The notes beneath the pieces are model-generated. The model ran no database searches and was not told the DNA's origin. It was given only the letters and a program-made list of their open reading frames with translations. 5,531 nucleotides of DNA from Burkholderiales bacterium (GTDB lineage: Bacteria; Pseudomonadota; Gammaproteobacteria; Burkholderiales; Burkholderiaceae). Positions 1 to 5,531 of this stretch are shown here, piece by piece. Numbering within the stretch: the first letter of the stretch is position 1; each line of letters begins with the position of its first letter. The translations under genes were made by a program, and so were the position numbers. The DNA lies in assembly GCA_947371645.1 (NCBI GenBank), contig CANBQJ010000244.1, positions 1 through 5,531 of the forward strand, read 5' to 3'.

Positions 1-247
<247 letters not shown>

Positions 248-1009
248 TCAGGTCGCCTGGGCGATCAGAAGCCGTACACGGGCCAGGTCTTCCGGGGTGT
301 CGACACCGGGGCCAGGGGCAGTGGGCGCCACGCTGACGGCGATGCGCTCGCCATGCCAAAGCACGCGCAATTGCTCCAGAGACTCGACCGTTTCCAGCGG
401 GCTGATGCTCAATTGCGGAAACTGGCGCAGGAAGCCCGCGCGGTAGCCGTAGATGCCGATGTGGCGCATGGGGGCGCCAAGGCCGGTGGCGGGGGTGCCA
501 GCCGCAGGGGCATCTCGCCACCAGGGGATGGGCGCGCGCGAAAAGTACAGGGCACGGCCTCGCGCGTCGCAGACCACTTTGACCACGTTGGGGTTGGCAA
601 ACTGAGCGGGGTCATCCAGGGCGTGGGCGGCTGTGCTCATCACGCAATCCGGCCGGTCCAGCAACTGCTGGGCGCAGGCATCGATCAGGGCGGGGTCGAT
701 CAGGGGCTCGTCGCCCTGCACATTGACCACGCGGTCGTCGCCATCCAGGCCCAGAAGGGCGCAGGCTTCGGCCAGGCGGTCGCTGCCGGTGGGGTGGTCG
801 GCGCGGGTGAGCACGCAGCGCACGCCATGGGCCTCGCAGGCGGCCTGGATGCGCGCGTCATCGGCGGCCACGACGACGGCCGTTGCGCTGCTCAAGGCTG
901 CGCGTTGCGCCACGCGCACGACCATGGGCAAGCCGCAGATGTCGGCCAGGGGCTTGTCAGGCAGGCGCGATGACGCCAGCCGCGCCGGGATCAGCACGGT
1001 GAAGCTCAT
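248..1009 (-). CDS. kdsB: 3-deoxy-manno-octulosonate cytidylyltransferase (CMP-Kdo synthetase)
   Basis: KdsB activates Kdo with CTP to give CMP-Kdo and pyrophosphate, the sugar donor for the inner core of lipopolysaccharide; it is a soluble cytoplasmic enzyme. The 253-residue product has the usual family length (E. coli about 248) and all signature blocks: [15 protein letters not shown] at 7-21 (nucleotide binding), HPTGSDR at 72-78, VNVQGDEP at 95-102 with Asp100 as the expected metal ligand, YFSRAPIP at 155-162, HIGIYGYR at 183-190, and GVDTPEDL at 235-242. The ATG lies two bases after the stop of the Trm112-family gene (TGAGCATG), with only a weak Shine-Dalgarno, so translation is probably coupled. 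It is the last gene of the tight exbB-to-kdsB cluster. Nothing essential appears to be missing. Confidence 0.97.
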   Translation of the reverse strand: MSFTVLIPARLASSRLPDKPLADICGLPMVVRVAQRAALSSATAVVVAADDARIQAACEAHGVRCVLTRADHPTGSDRLAEACALLGLDGDDRVVNVQGDEPLIDPALIDACAQQLLDRPDCVMSTAAHALDDPAQFANPNVVKVVCDARGRALYFSRAPIPWWRDAPAAGTPATGLGAPMRHIGIYGYRAGFLRQFPQLSISPLETVESLEQLRVLWHGERIAVSVAPTAPGPGVDTPEDLARVRLLIAQAT

Positions 1010-1011
1010 GC

Positions 1012-1248
1012 TCAGGTCTCTGTGTGGGCAGCGGTGCTCGTTGGCGGCGCAGGTGCCGCACTGGTGGGCAAGGGCATGTCCTGCTCGTCCAGGGGCAGGG
1101 CTTCGTTTTCCAGCATCACGGGGATGCCGTCACGGATCGGGAAGCCAAGGCGGTCGGCTCGGCAGATCAGCATCTGGCCTTGGGGCAGGCGGTGCAACTG
1201 GCTCTTGCAGACGGGGCAGACCAGCAGTTCGATGAGGCGGGTGTCCAT
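1012..1248 (-). CDS. Trm112 family protein (YcaR/UPF0434-like)
   Basis: This is a small zinc-ribbon-like protein of the Trm112/YcaR family. Eukaryotic and archaeal Trm112 activates several methyltransferases; the role of the short bacterial form is poorly defined. The 78-residue product shows [11 protein letters not shown] at 8-18 with Cys11 and Cys14, a third cysteine at 29, and the family hallmark [12 protein letters not shown] at 36-47. The three-cysteine pattern matches my memory of E. coli YcaR, which also lacks a fourth cysteine. The protein is longer than the roughly 60-residue E. coli form because of a low-complexity tail rich in Pro, Ala and Thr from about residue 56. The gene starts 4 nt after lpxK stops (TGACACCATG) without a clear Shine-Dalgarno, and its stop is 2 nt before kdsB. 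In E. coli ycaR also directly precedes kdsB in the lpxK neighbourhood. Confidence 0.9.
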   Translation of the reverse strand: MDTRLIELLVCPVCKSQLHRLPQGQMLICRADRLGFPIRDGIPVMLENEALPLDEQDMPLPTSAAPAPPTSTAAHTET

Positions 1249-1252
1249 GGTG

Positions 1253-2347
1253 TCAGGGCTGAGGTGAGGGCGGTGGGGGCAAGCGCGCGTCCAGCGCCGT
1301 CCAGAAGTCGGGCTCGGGCTGGAAGTGTAGTGCGGCCACCCAGACGGTGGTCCCCGGGCGCTGTTGCAACACCTGAGCCAGGTCGATCTTGACCGCGTCC
1401 TTTTCCGTGACGACGACGTGCGTGGCCTCCAGCGGCCAGGGCAAGGTGGACCAGTCGGCGTGGTCGGGCAGGGGGATGCCCAGGACCGGCCAGCCTTGCT
1501 GGCGCAAGGCAGAAAAAAAGCGCTCGGGCTGGGCGATGCCCGCCAAGGCGATCAAGGGCCGGTCTCGTGGTGGCTGTGCGGGCTGCGTACCAAGCGGGCT
1601 GCGCGCGCAGGCAGCCGATGCTGCTTGCCATGCGCCCATGGTCTGCAGAGGTGCCAGCCCGCGCCGGGCCAGGTGACCCGGCAGCGGCGTGGACGGGCGA
1701 TCGGCGTTGTAGAGCAGCAGTGGCGGGCGGCCATCGGTGCTGGCCGAGGCAGTGTTGATGGGCTCACGCAAAGGTCCGGCAGGCAGCAGCCAGCCATTGC
1801 CTTGCCCTCGCTCGTCAAAGACGACGATTTCCACGTCGCGCCGCAACTTCAGGTGTTGCAGGCCGTCGTCACACACGAGGATGTCGATCTCAGGGTGAGC
1901 AGCCAGCAGGGCGTGGCCGGCCAGGGCGCGGTCACGGTGAACCATCACCGGTGCGTGGCTGCGGCGCCAGATCAGCATGGGCTCATCACCGGTCTGCTGT
2001 GTGGTCAAGCCTGGTTCGCTCTGGGCATCCAGCAGCACGGGCTCCTTGCCCGAAGCCTGTGCGCCGTAGCCCCGGCTCAGCACACCCGGCTGCCAACCCC
2101 GAGCCTGAAGGTGATGCAGCAGTGCCAGTGTGGTGGGTGTTTTGCCGGCGCCGCCAGCGATGCGGTTGCCCACCACCACCACGGGCACCGGCAAACCTTC
2201 ACGCTTCAGCCAGCCACGCAGATAGGCAAGGCGGCGCCAGCGCACCAGCAGCCACATCAGCAAACCCAGTGGCGACAGCAAGCAGGGCAGCGGGCCGCGC
2301 CCTTGCCAGGCCTGGGTGAGGGTCAGCTCCAGGCGGGCCTTGTTCAC
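1253..2347 (-). CDS. lpxK: Tetraacyldisaccharide 4'-kinase (lipid A biosynthesis)
   Basis: LpxK transfers phosphate from ATP to the 4' position of tetraacyldisaccharide 1-phosphate, giving lipid IVA at the inner membrane. The start is read as GTG at 2347-2345, which overlaps the exbD stop by 4 nt (GTGA). No Shine-Dalgarno is evident, so coupling to exbD is likely. The 364-residue product has a hydrophobic N-terminal stretch at about 19-37, the membrane anchor, followed by a basic segment. The P-loop is [12 protein letters not shown] at 60-71. SRGYG at 91-95, DEP at 121-123, DDGLQH at 160-165 (catalytic Asp region) and TEKDAVK at 314-320 are all as expected. It is somewhat longer than E. coli LpxK (328), partly from a variable loop around 237-262 and a proline-rich C-terminus. 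A longer in-frame reading upstream would run entirely through exbD and is rejected. Confidence 0.95.
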   Translation of the reverse strand: MNKARLELTLTQAWQGRGPLPCLLSPLGLLMWLLVRWRRLAYLRGWLKREGLPVPVVVVGNRIAGGAGKTPTTLALLHHLQARGWQPGVLSRGYGAQASGKEPVLLDAQSEPGLTTQQTGDEPMLIWRRSHAPVMVHRDRALAGHALLAAHPEIDILVCDDGLQHLKLRRDVEIVVFDERGQGNGWLLPAGPLREPINTASASTDGRPPLLLYNADRPSTPLPGHLARRGLAPLQTMGAWQAASAACARSPLGTQPAQPPRDRPLIALAGIAQPERFFSALRQQGWPVLGIPLPDHADWSTLPWPLEATHVVVTEKDAVKIDLAQVLQQRPGTTVWVAALHFQPEPDFWTALDARLPPPPSPQP

Positions 2348-2835
2348 TGAGCGGGGGCAGGTGCATCGGTGCCGGGTGCGGCGGCGGGCGCTCCGGCCTC
2401 GCCGGCAGCGTCTGCGCCAGGGGCCTGCGTGGCAAAGGTCAGCTGGCCCAGGCCCACACGCCGGGCAGCGTCCATCACGTTGATCACGCTCTGGTGGGTG
2501 GCCGAGGCGTCGGCGGTGACCACCACCACGGTGTCGCGTGCGCCACCGCTGGCCTGGTTGAGCGCCACGGCAATGGCCTCCACGCTGCGGCCATCCAGCA
2601 CCTGGCGGTTGACCATGTAGCGGCCGTCTGCCGTCACCAGCACGACGACTTCCCGGGTGTGCGGCTTGGCCACCTGCGCCTTGGCCGACGGCAGGTTGAT
2701 CTTGAGCTCGGTCAACTTGGCATAGGTGGTGGTCAGCATGAGGAAGATGAGCACCACCAGCAAGACGTCGATGAAGGGGATCAGGTTGATCTCCGGCTCC
2801 TCGGGCATCTGCCGACGTTTGAAGTTCATGGCCAT
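2344..2835 (-). CDS. exbD: ExbD/TolR family biopolymer transport protein
   Basis: ExbD works with ExbB as a proton channel and motor in the inner membrane, passing proton-motive force to TonB-type transporters or other envelope processes. The 163-residue product has the classic layout: a short cytoplasmic N-terminus, one membrane span at about 18-36 within INLIPFIDVLLVVLIFLM, and a periplasmic domain. Asp23 in that span is the conserved proton-carrying residue. The later VTADASATHQSVINVMDAAR (107-126) matches the conserved periplasmic fold. A low-complexity Ala/Pro/Gly tail covers about 137-163. The ATG at 2835 is chosen because AAGG (2848-2845) stands nine bases upstream; a second ATG two codons on is possible. 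It follows exbB by 20 nt and overlaps lpxK by 4 nt. TolR is the alternative, but no tolA, tolB or pal is nearby. Confidence 0.92.
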   Translation of the reverse strand: MAMNFKRRQMPEEPEINLIPFIDVLLVVLIFLMLTTTYAKLTELKINLPSAKAQVAKPHTREVVVLVTADGRYMVNRQVLDGRSVEAIAVALNQASGGARDTVVVVTADASATHQSVINVMDAARRVGLGQLTFATQAPGADAAGEAGAPAAAPGTDAPAPAQ

Positions 2836-2855
2836 GCGGATGTGCCTTGAGCGGG

Positions 2856-3491
2856 TCAGCGGCGGGGGGCGCCCAGGCGCAGCAGGTGCGGCACCATGCG
2901 CTCGGCGGCCTGCTCCATGCGCAGGGCGTAGCCGTCGATGCGGCCACGGAAGTGCCGATAGCACATCAGTGACGGGATGGCGACGATCAGGCCGAACGCC
3001 GTGTTGTACAGCGCAACCGAGATGCCATGGGCCAGCTCCATGGGGTTGCCGCCGGCAGAGCCTGAAGCGCCCGAGGCGCCAAAGATCTCGATCATGCCGA
3101 TCACGGTGCCCAGCAGCCCCAGCAGGGGCGCGGCGCTGGCGATGGTGCCCAGCGCATTGAGGTTGCGCTCCAGGCCATGCACGGCCTCCTTGCCGGCCGA
3201 TTCGAACGCACTGCGGAGGTTGTTTTCACTGATCCGGGGCTCGGCGATCGCGGCACGGATGCCTTGAGCCAGGAGCAGGCCCAGTGCCGAGTTCTCGGCG
3301 AGTTTGTTGACGGTATCGGCCGGTGGCAGCGCGGTGCGGGTGACCGAGATCACCTCGTCGACCAGTCGGGCAGGGGCCACGCGAGGCTCACGCAGGCTCA
3401 GGAACCGTTCGATGATCAGGGCCAGGGCAACCACCGAGCAGAGCAGCAAAGGCACGATGGGCCAGCCTGCGGCTTGTAAGATCGAAAACAA
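2856..3491 (-). CDS. exbB: ExbB/TolQ/MotA family proton channel protein, TTG start
   Basis: ExbB forms the multimeric inner-membrane channel that holds ExbD and converts proton flow into mechanical work. Read from TTG at 3491-3489, the product is 211 residues, starts MFSILQAAGWPIVPLLL, and has three membrane spans at about 8-28, 112-137 and 155-178. The second span includes APLLGLLGTVIGMIEIF (121-137), the most conserved family block, and the third includes ALYNTAFGLIVAIPSL (160-175). The cytoplasmic loop lies between spans one and two. The TTG is preferred because GGAG (3502-3499) stands seven bases upstream and because homologues, as I recall, begin just before the FSI-QAAGWP sequence. An alternative TTG at 3536 would add 15 residues but has no Shine-Dalgarno. 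This is the first gene of the operon. TolQ is the alternative name. Confidence 0.92.
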   Translation of the reverse strand: MFSILQAAGWPIVPLLLCSVVALALIIERFLSLREPRVAPARLVDEVISVTRTALPPADTVNKLAENSALGLLLAQGIRAAIAEPRISENNLRSAFESAGKEAVHGLERNLNALGTIASAAPLLGLLGTVIGMIEIFGASGASGSAGGNPMELAHGISVALYNTAFGLIVAIPSLMCYRHFRGRIDGYALRMEQAAERMVPHLLRLGAPRR

Positions 3492-3498
3492 TGCAACG

Positions 3499-3502
3499 CT
3501 CC
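3499..3502 (-). promoter_or_regulatory. Ribosome binding site that decides the exbB start
   Basis: GGAG on the minus strand lies seven bases before TTG 3491-3489. No comparable site precedes the other in-frame starts farther upstream (TTG at 3536, TTG at 3515), so the 211-residue reading is favoured. Confidence 0.6.
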
Positions 3503-3556
3503 GGATGAGCCACAAGCCGCGGGGTGCGTCTTGCAAGCAGTGAAATACTGCGCCAG

Positions 3557-3562
3557 ATTATG
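3557..3562 (-). promoter_or_regulatory. Candidate -10 element for the exbB operon
   Basis: CATAAT on the minus strand matches the sigma-70 -10 consensus at five of six bases. It would give a leader of roughly 55-60 nt to the TTG start of exbB. The best -35 at 17 bases (TGAGAA) is poor, so this is only a candidate. Confidence 0.3.
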
Positions 3563-3599
3563 GCGGCATCCGAGGCCCTTCTCACGCCGCTGCCACCCT

Positions 3600-3622
3600 G
3601 GCGCCACACTGTTGTTGGCGCC
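3600..3622. repeat. Paired GGCGCC palindromes
   Basis: GGCGCC occurs at 3600-3605 and again at 3617-3622, both preceded by T, separated by 11 bases. Each is self-complementary, so the pair can also form a 6-bp stem with an 11-base loop. It lies upstream of the candidate exbB promoter. No run of T follows on either strand, so it is not a standard terminator. Such GC-rich palindromes arise readily in this kind of genome. Confidence 0.3.
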
Positions 3623-3672
3623 CTGCTCACCCGCCTTGCGCAGGCCGAAGCCGTGCGTCCTGCTCCCCCAGA

Positions 3673-3707
3673 TCATCCACCGAAGCTGTGGATAACTTTG
3701 TGGGCAA
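3673..3707. promoter_or_regulatory. DnaA-box cluster (one perfect, two degenerate)
   Basis: TGTGGATAA at 3687-3695 is the exact reverse complement of the DnaA box TTATCCACA. A direct copy 12 bases on, TGTGGGCAA at 3699-3707, matches seven of nine. An inverted copy, TCATCCACC at 3673-3681, also matches seven of nine. The first two boxes together form a 6-bp inverted repeat (ATCCAC 3675-3680, GTGGAT 3688-3693). DnaA binding here could regulate xseA or exbB, or titrate DnaA. That function is inference; the sequence match is direct. Confidence 0.5.
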
Positions 3708-3790
3708 GGTGGCTGAGATCGCTCAAAGAGCCCGATTCATGCGGCACTCCCTTGGTTTGCCTCATTTTTAAGCAAGCGATTTCTCTTATG

Positions 3791-3803
3791 AATCAATCAG
3801 TTA
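3791..3803 (+). promoter_or_regulatory. IHF consensus match
   Basis: AATCAATCAGTTA fits the IHF core WATCAANNNNTTR at every defined position. It sits at the right end of the AT-rich island, about 100 nt from the DnaA-box cluster and about 90 nt before the xseA start. IHF would bend the DNA here. A chance match is possible, since an AT-rich island favours this motif. Confidence 0.4.
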
Positions 3804-3853
3804 GCACAGTGTTGCCTGGGCATGACAACCCGGCCGTGTCGCATGGCCCATAC

Positions 3854-3886
3854 CCCGTGGGGTGTGGACTTGTCTCCCGTGGGGTG
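3854..3886 (+). repeat. Tandem 11-bp repeat before the xseA start
   Basis: CCCGTGGGGTG occurs at 3854-3864 and at 3876-3886, a 22-base period. The second copy supplies the GGGG (3881-3884) that serves as the likely, weak Shine-Dalgarno for ATG 3892. ACCCC at 3852-3856 can pair either locally with GGGT (3860-3863) or with GGGGT at 3881-3885, which would cover that site. Confidence 0.5.
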
Positions 3887-3891
3887 GCCGC

Positions 3892-5286
3892 ATGAACCCG
3901 GGGCACGGCAGCCCGATGGCGCGCGTGTGGGGTGTGGCCGCGTTGGTCCAGGCCGTGGGTGACAACCTGCAGACGCGTTTTGGCAACTGCGTCATTCAAG
4001 GCGAGGTCAGCGGCTTCGTGCGGGCTGCCAGCGGCCATGGCTATTTCACGCTCAAAGACGAACACGGCAACGCCAGCTTGCGCTGTGCCATGTTCCGCCG
4101 CGCCTTGTCTCAAGTGGACTTCGCGCCGGGCGAGGGCCAACTGGTGCAGGCCCGTGGTGTGTTGGGCGTCTACGAAGCCCGTGGCGAGTTGCAGCTCATC
4201 GTCGAGGGCCTGAGCCGGGCTGGCGAAGGTGCGTTGTTCGAACAGTTCCTGCGGCTGCGCGCCAAGCTTGCTGCCGAAGGCCTGTTTGATGAATCCCGCA
4301 AGCGACCGATCAGCGCGCACCCGCGCCGCCTGGGGCTCGTGACCTCGGCGCAGGGTGCGGCCTTGCACGACGTGGTCACGGCCTTGCGCCGGCGAGCGCC
4401 ACACGTGGAGGTGGTGCTGGCGCCGGCCTCCGTTCAGGGTGCCGAAGCACCGCCACAGCTGGTGGATGCGCTGGCCGCACTGCAAAGGCTGCACCGAGCA
4501 GGCACAAGGCTGGATGCGATCCTGCTGTGCCGGGGTGGTGGCTCGCTGGAGGACCTGTGGGCGTTCAATGACGAGCGCGTGGTGCGTGCCGTGGTGGGCT
4601 GCGCGGTGCCCGTGATCTGTGGCGTGGGACACGAAACCGACGTCACCCTGGCCGACCTGGCAGCCGACCTGCGGGCGCCCACGCCCACGGCGGCTGCCGA
4701 GCTGGCGGCCACGGCCTGGGGCGACTTGCAGGATGAGCTTGCACAGCTGCAACGCCGGCTGGGGCAGGGTGCCCAGCAGCACCTGTGGCGTCACGCTCAG
4801 CGCGTGGACCGCGCGGCCATGAAGCTGGCCAGGCCTGCGCAGGCCTTGTCGCGGCAACGCCAGACCCTGGGCCTGGCCGCCCACCGATTGCAGGCCGCAG
4901 CCGGCAACCTGCTCCGCTGGCCTTTGCGCGACCTGGCCGCCCATGAGCAGGCGCTGGGCCGCGCCCTTTCCGTCAGCCTGTCTCGCGAGCGCGACACCTT
5001 GTCACAACACGCCCAGCACCTGCGCTTGCTGGATCCGGCCAGGGTGCTGCAGCGTGGCTATGCCTGGCTGCAGTCCGAACAGGGCCAGGCCATCACGCAC
5101 GCGGCACAGGCGCAGCCAGGGCAGAACGTCAAGGCCATGCTGCAAGACGGGCAACTGGCCCTGACGGTGCACGGACAGCAGCCTGCTGCTGAAGCAGCGT
5201 CGGCCGCAGCCAAACCGAGGCGTGCGCCGCGCAAGGCCGTGCCCAATGGCGGGCGCGCGCCCAAGCCCGGCGCAGGTTCTGCTTGA
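3892..5286 (+). CDS. xseA: Exodeoxyribonuclease VII large subunit
   Basis: XseA is the catalytic subunit of exonuclease VII, which degrades single-stranded DNA from both ends in the cytoplasm and acts in mismatch repair and damage tolerance. The 464-residue reading (E. coli 456) has an N-terminal OB-fold DNA-binding domain at about 10-108, with [21 protein letters not shown] at about 34-54 as its hallmark (not quoted further). The catalytic domain follows from about 125, with [14 protein letters not shown] (147-160), [17 protein letters not shown] (211-227) and [22 protein letters not shown] split across 244-265. A long helical, probably coiled-coil part spans about 270-375, then a conserved [10 protein letters not shown] (384-393). 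The tail from about 430 is Ala/Pro/Lys/Arg-rich and poorly conserved. The ATG at 3892 has a weak GGGG site seven bases upstream; GTG 3862 and ATG 3916 are alternatives. The small subunit xseB is not in this window. Confidence 0.96.
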   Translation: MNPGHGSPMARVWGVAALVQAVGDNLQTRFGNCVIQGEVSGFVRAASGHGYFTLKDEHGNASLRCAMFRRALSQVDFAPGEGQLVQARGVLGVYEARGELQLIVEGLSRAGEGALFEQFLRLRAKLAAEGLFDESRKRPISAHPRRLGLVTSAQGAALHDVVTALRRRAPHVEVVLAPASVQGAEAPPQLVDALAALQRLHRAGTRLDAILLCRGGGSLEDLWAFNDERVVRAVVGCAVPVICGVGHETDVTLADLAADLRAPTPTAAAELAATAWGDLQDELAQLQRRLGQGAQQHLWRHAQRVDRAAMKLARPAQALSRQRQTLGLAAHRLQAAAGNLLRWPLRDLAAHEQALGRALSVSLSRERDTLSQHAQHLRLLDPARVLQRGYAWLQSEQGQAITHAAQAQPGQNVKAMLQDGQLALTVHGQQPAAEAASAAAKPRRAPRKAVPNGGRAPKPGAGSA

Positions 5287-5332
5287 AAGCCCCCAGTCCA
5301 AACCCGTGCAGGCCACTGGGCCCATTCGGCTT
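5287..5332 (+). terminator. Weak hairpin after xseA
   Basis: CCCAGT (5292-5297) pairs perfectly with ACTGGG (5315-5320) across a 17-base loop. AAGCC (5287-5291) can pair with GGCTT (5328-5332) to extend the stem across a 7-base bulge. No T-run follows, so intrinsic termination would be inefficient, and some readthrough from xseA into sodB is plausible. Confidence 0.3.
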
Positions 5333-5335
5333 GCC

Positions 5336-5369
5336 TACAATCGGCCGTCACTTTCCAACACCGTCAGGA
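5336..5369 (+). promoter_or_regulatory. sodB -10 element and ribosome binding site
   Basis: TACAAT at 5336-5341 matches the sigma-70 -10 consensus at five of six bases. The hexamers 16-18 bases upstream (around 5312-5319) are poor -35 elements, so the promoter may need an activator. The Shine-Dalgarno AGGA (5366-5369) stands nine bases before the sodB ATG. The predicted leader is about 30 nt. I see no Fur-box pattern that I would defend. Confidence 0.5.
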
Positions 5370-5378
5370 ACAAGCACC

Positions 5379-5531
5379 ATGGCACACACCCTTCCCCCCT
5401 TGCCCTACGCTCAGGACGCACTGGCGCCGCACATCTCGAAGGAAACCTTCGAATACCACTACGGCAAGCACCACCAGGCTTACGTCACCAACCTGAACAA
5501 CCTGATCCCCGGCACCGAATTCGAAGCCCTG
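5379..5531 (+). CDS. sodB: Superoxide dismutase, iron type, N-terminal part (runs off the right edge)
   Basis: SodB converts superoxide to oxygen and hydrogen peroxide in the cytoplasm. The 51 visible residues begin [20 protein letters not shown], the typical N-terminal helix entry of Fe/Mn superoxide dismutases. They continue with [20 protein letters not shown] at 24-43. His27 is the first metal ligand, and His31, His32 and Tyr35 are the conserved active-site surroundings (His30/Tyr34 region in E. coli numbering). Close resemblance to E. coli SodB suggests the iron form, but the residues that best separate Fe from Mn enzymes lie beyond the edge. The ATG is well supported by AGGA nine bases upstream. 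It lies 92 nt after xseA on the same strand with its own likely promoter. Confidence 0.95.
   Translation, partial: MAHTLPPLPYAQDALAPHISKETFEYHYGKHHQAYVTNLNNLIPGTEFEAL

Larger units (their letters stand above)
3492..3891. promoter_or_regulatory. Divergent intergenic region between exbB and xseA
   Basis: This 400-nt region without a credible gene must hold the leftward promoter of the exbB operon and the rightward promoter of xseA. From left to right it contains a possible minus-strand -10 (3562-3557), a pair of GGCGCC palindromes (3600-3622), a DnaA-box-like cluster (3673-3707), an AT-rich island (3751-3800, 36% GC by count, unlike the GC-rich surroundings), an IHF-consensus match (3791-3803), and two copies of an 11-bp repeat just before xseA (3854-3886). 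The open readings through it change composition abruptly, cover these elements and resemble no family I know. Confidence 0.7.

Noticed and set aside
2171..2182. CAC-type trinucleotide run (also at 2519-2530)
   Set aside because: These encode the Val runs of conserved beta strands in LpxK and ExbD on the other strand, so they are coding, not a functional microsatellite.
1364..2350. 328-codon plus-strand open reading opposite lpxK
   Set aside because: It is antisense to lpxK, Gln/Ala-rich, without a family motif, and is explained as a shadow of GC-rich coding sequence.
2348..2947. In-frame 200-codon extension upstream of lpxK
   Set aside because: It reads through exbD in another frame. The conserved LpxK N-terminus begins at the GTG at 2347.
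2836..2964. In-frame 43-codon extension upstream of exbD
   Set aside because: It overlaps the end of exbB and is unlike the ExbD N-terminus; AAGG nine bases before ATG 2835 fits the shorter start.
3765..3792. Possible xseA promoter: TTTTTA, 16-base spacer, TATGAA
   Set aside because: The -35 matches only three of six bases and the -10 four of six, too weak to list as a promoter, although the island is the likeliest place for one.
3787..3800. FNR-like half site (TTGAT on the minus strand) in the AT-rich island
   Set aside because: Only one half of the TTGAT-N4-ATCAA palindrome is present; the second half is absent.
3524..3895. 123-codon plus-strand open reading across the exbB-xseA intergenic region
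   Set aside because: It has no Shine-Dalgarno, crosses the AT-rich island and motif clusters, and its product has no coherent domain or composition. A small unknown protein cannot be fully excluded.
3793..4944. 383-codon minus-strand open reading opposite xseA
   Set aside because: It covers the strongly conserved xseA motifs on the other strand and has no recognisable protein features.

Overview
This window reads as an ordinary, GC-rich chromosomal segment of a Gram-negative betaproteobacterium, most likely a member of the Burkholderiales. The assignment rests on protein character (LpxK, KdsB, ExbB/ExbD, XseA and SodB of Proteobacteria type) and on gene order as I remember it for that group; it is an inference, not a database result. 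I see no mobile element, CRISPR array, rRNA or tRNA gene.

Left part (positions 1-3491, all minus strand). Read in the direction of transcription, the order is exbB, exbD, lpxK, a Trm112/YcaR-family gene, kdsB, then the 5' end of adk, which runs off the left edge. The first five genes are packed with junctions of 20 nt, a 4-nt overlap, 4 nt and 2 nt, so they are almost certainly one operon with translational coupling. Two starts are unusual: exbB is best read from TTG and lpxK from GTG. adk lies 170 nt beyond kdsB with its own strong Shine-Dalgarno, so it may also have its own promoter. LpxK makes lipid IVA and KdsB makes CMP-Kdo, the two substrates that Kdo transferase joins, so the operon couples two converging arms of inner-core lipopolysaccharide synthesis. 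ExbB/ExbD form a proton-driven inner-membrane motor that energises the outer membrane or envelope.

Middle (3492-3891). A 400-nt divergent intergenic region separates exbB from xseA. It holds a perfect 9-base DnaA-box consensus flanked by two weaker copies, a 36% GC island (3751-3800), a full match to the IHF consensus, and a tandem 11-bp repeat just before the xseA start. This is the least explained part of the window.

Right part (3892-5531, plus strand). xseA, the large subunit of exonuclease VII, is followed after 92 nt by the 5' end of sodB, an iron-type superoxide dismutase, which runs off the right edge. The gap between them holds a weak hairpin and a good -10 element for sodB.

I found no convincing evidence for a previously undescribed system. 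The observations worth checking are regulatory (the DnaA/IHF-like intergenic region and the xseA leader) and concern gene starts.
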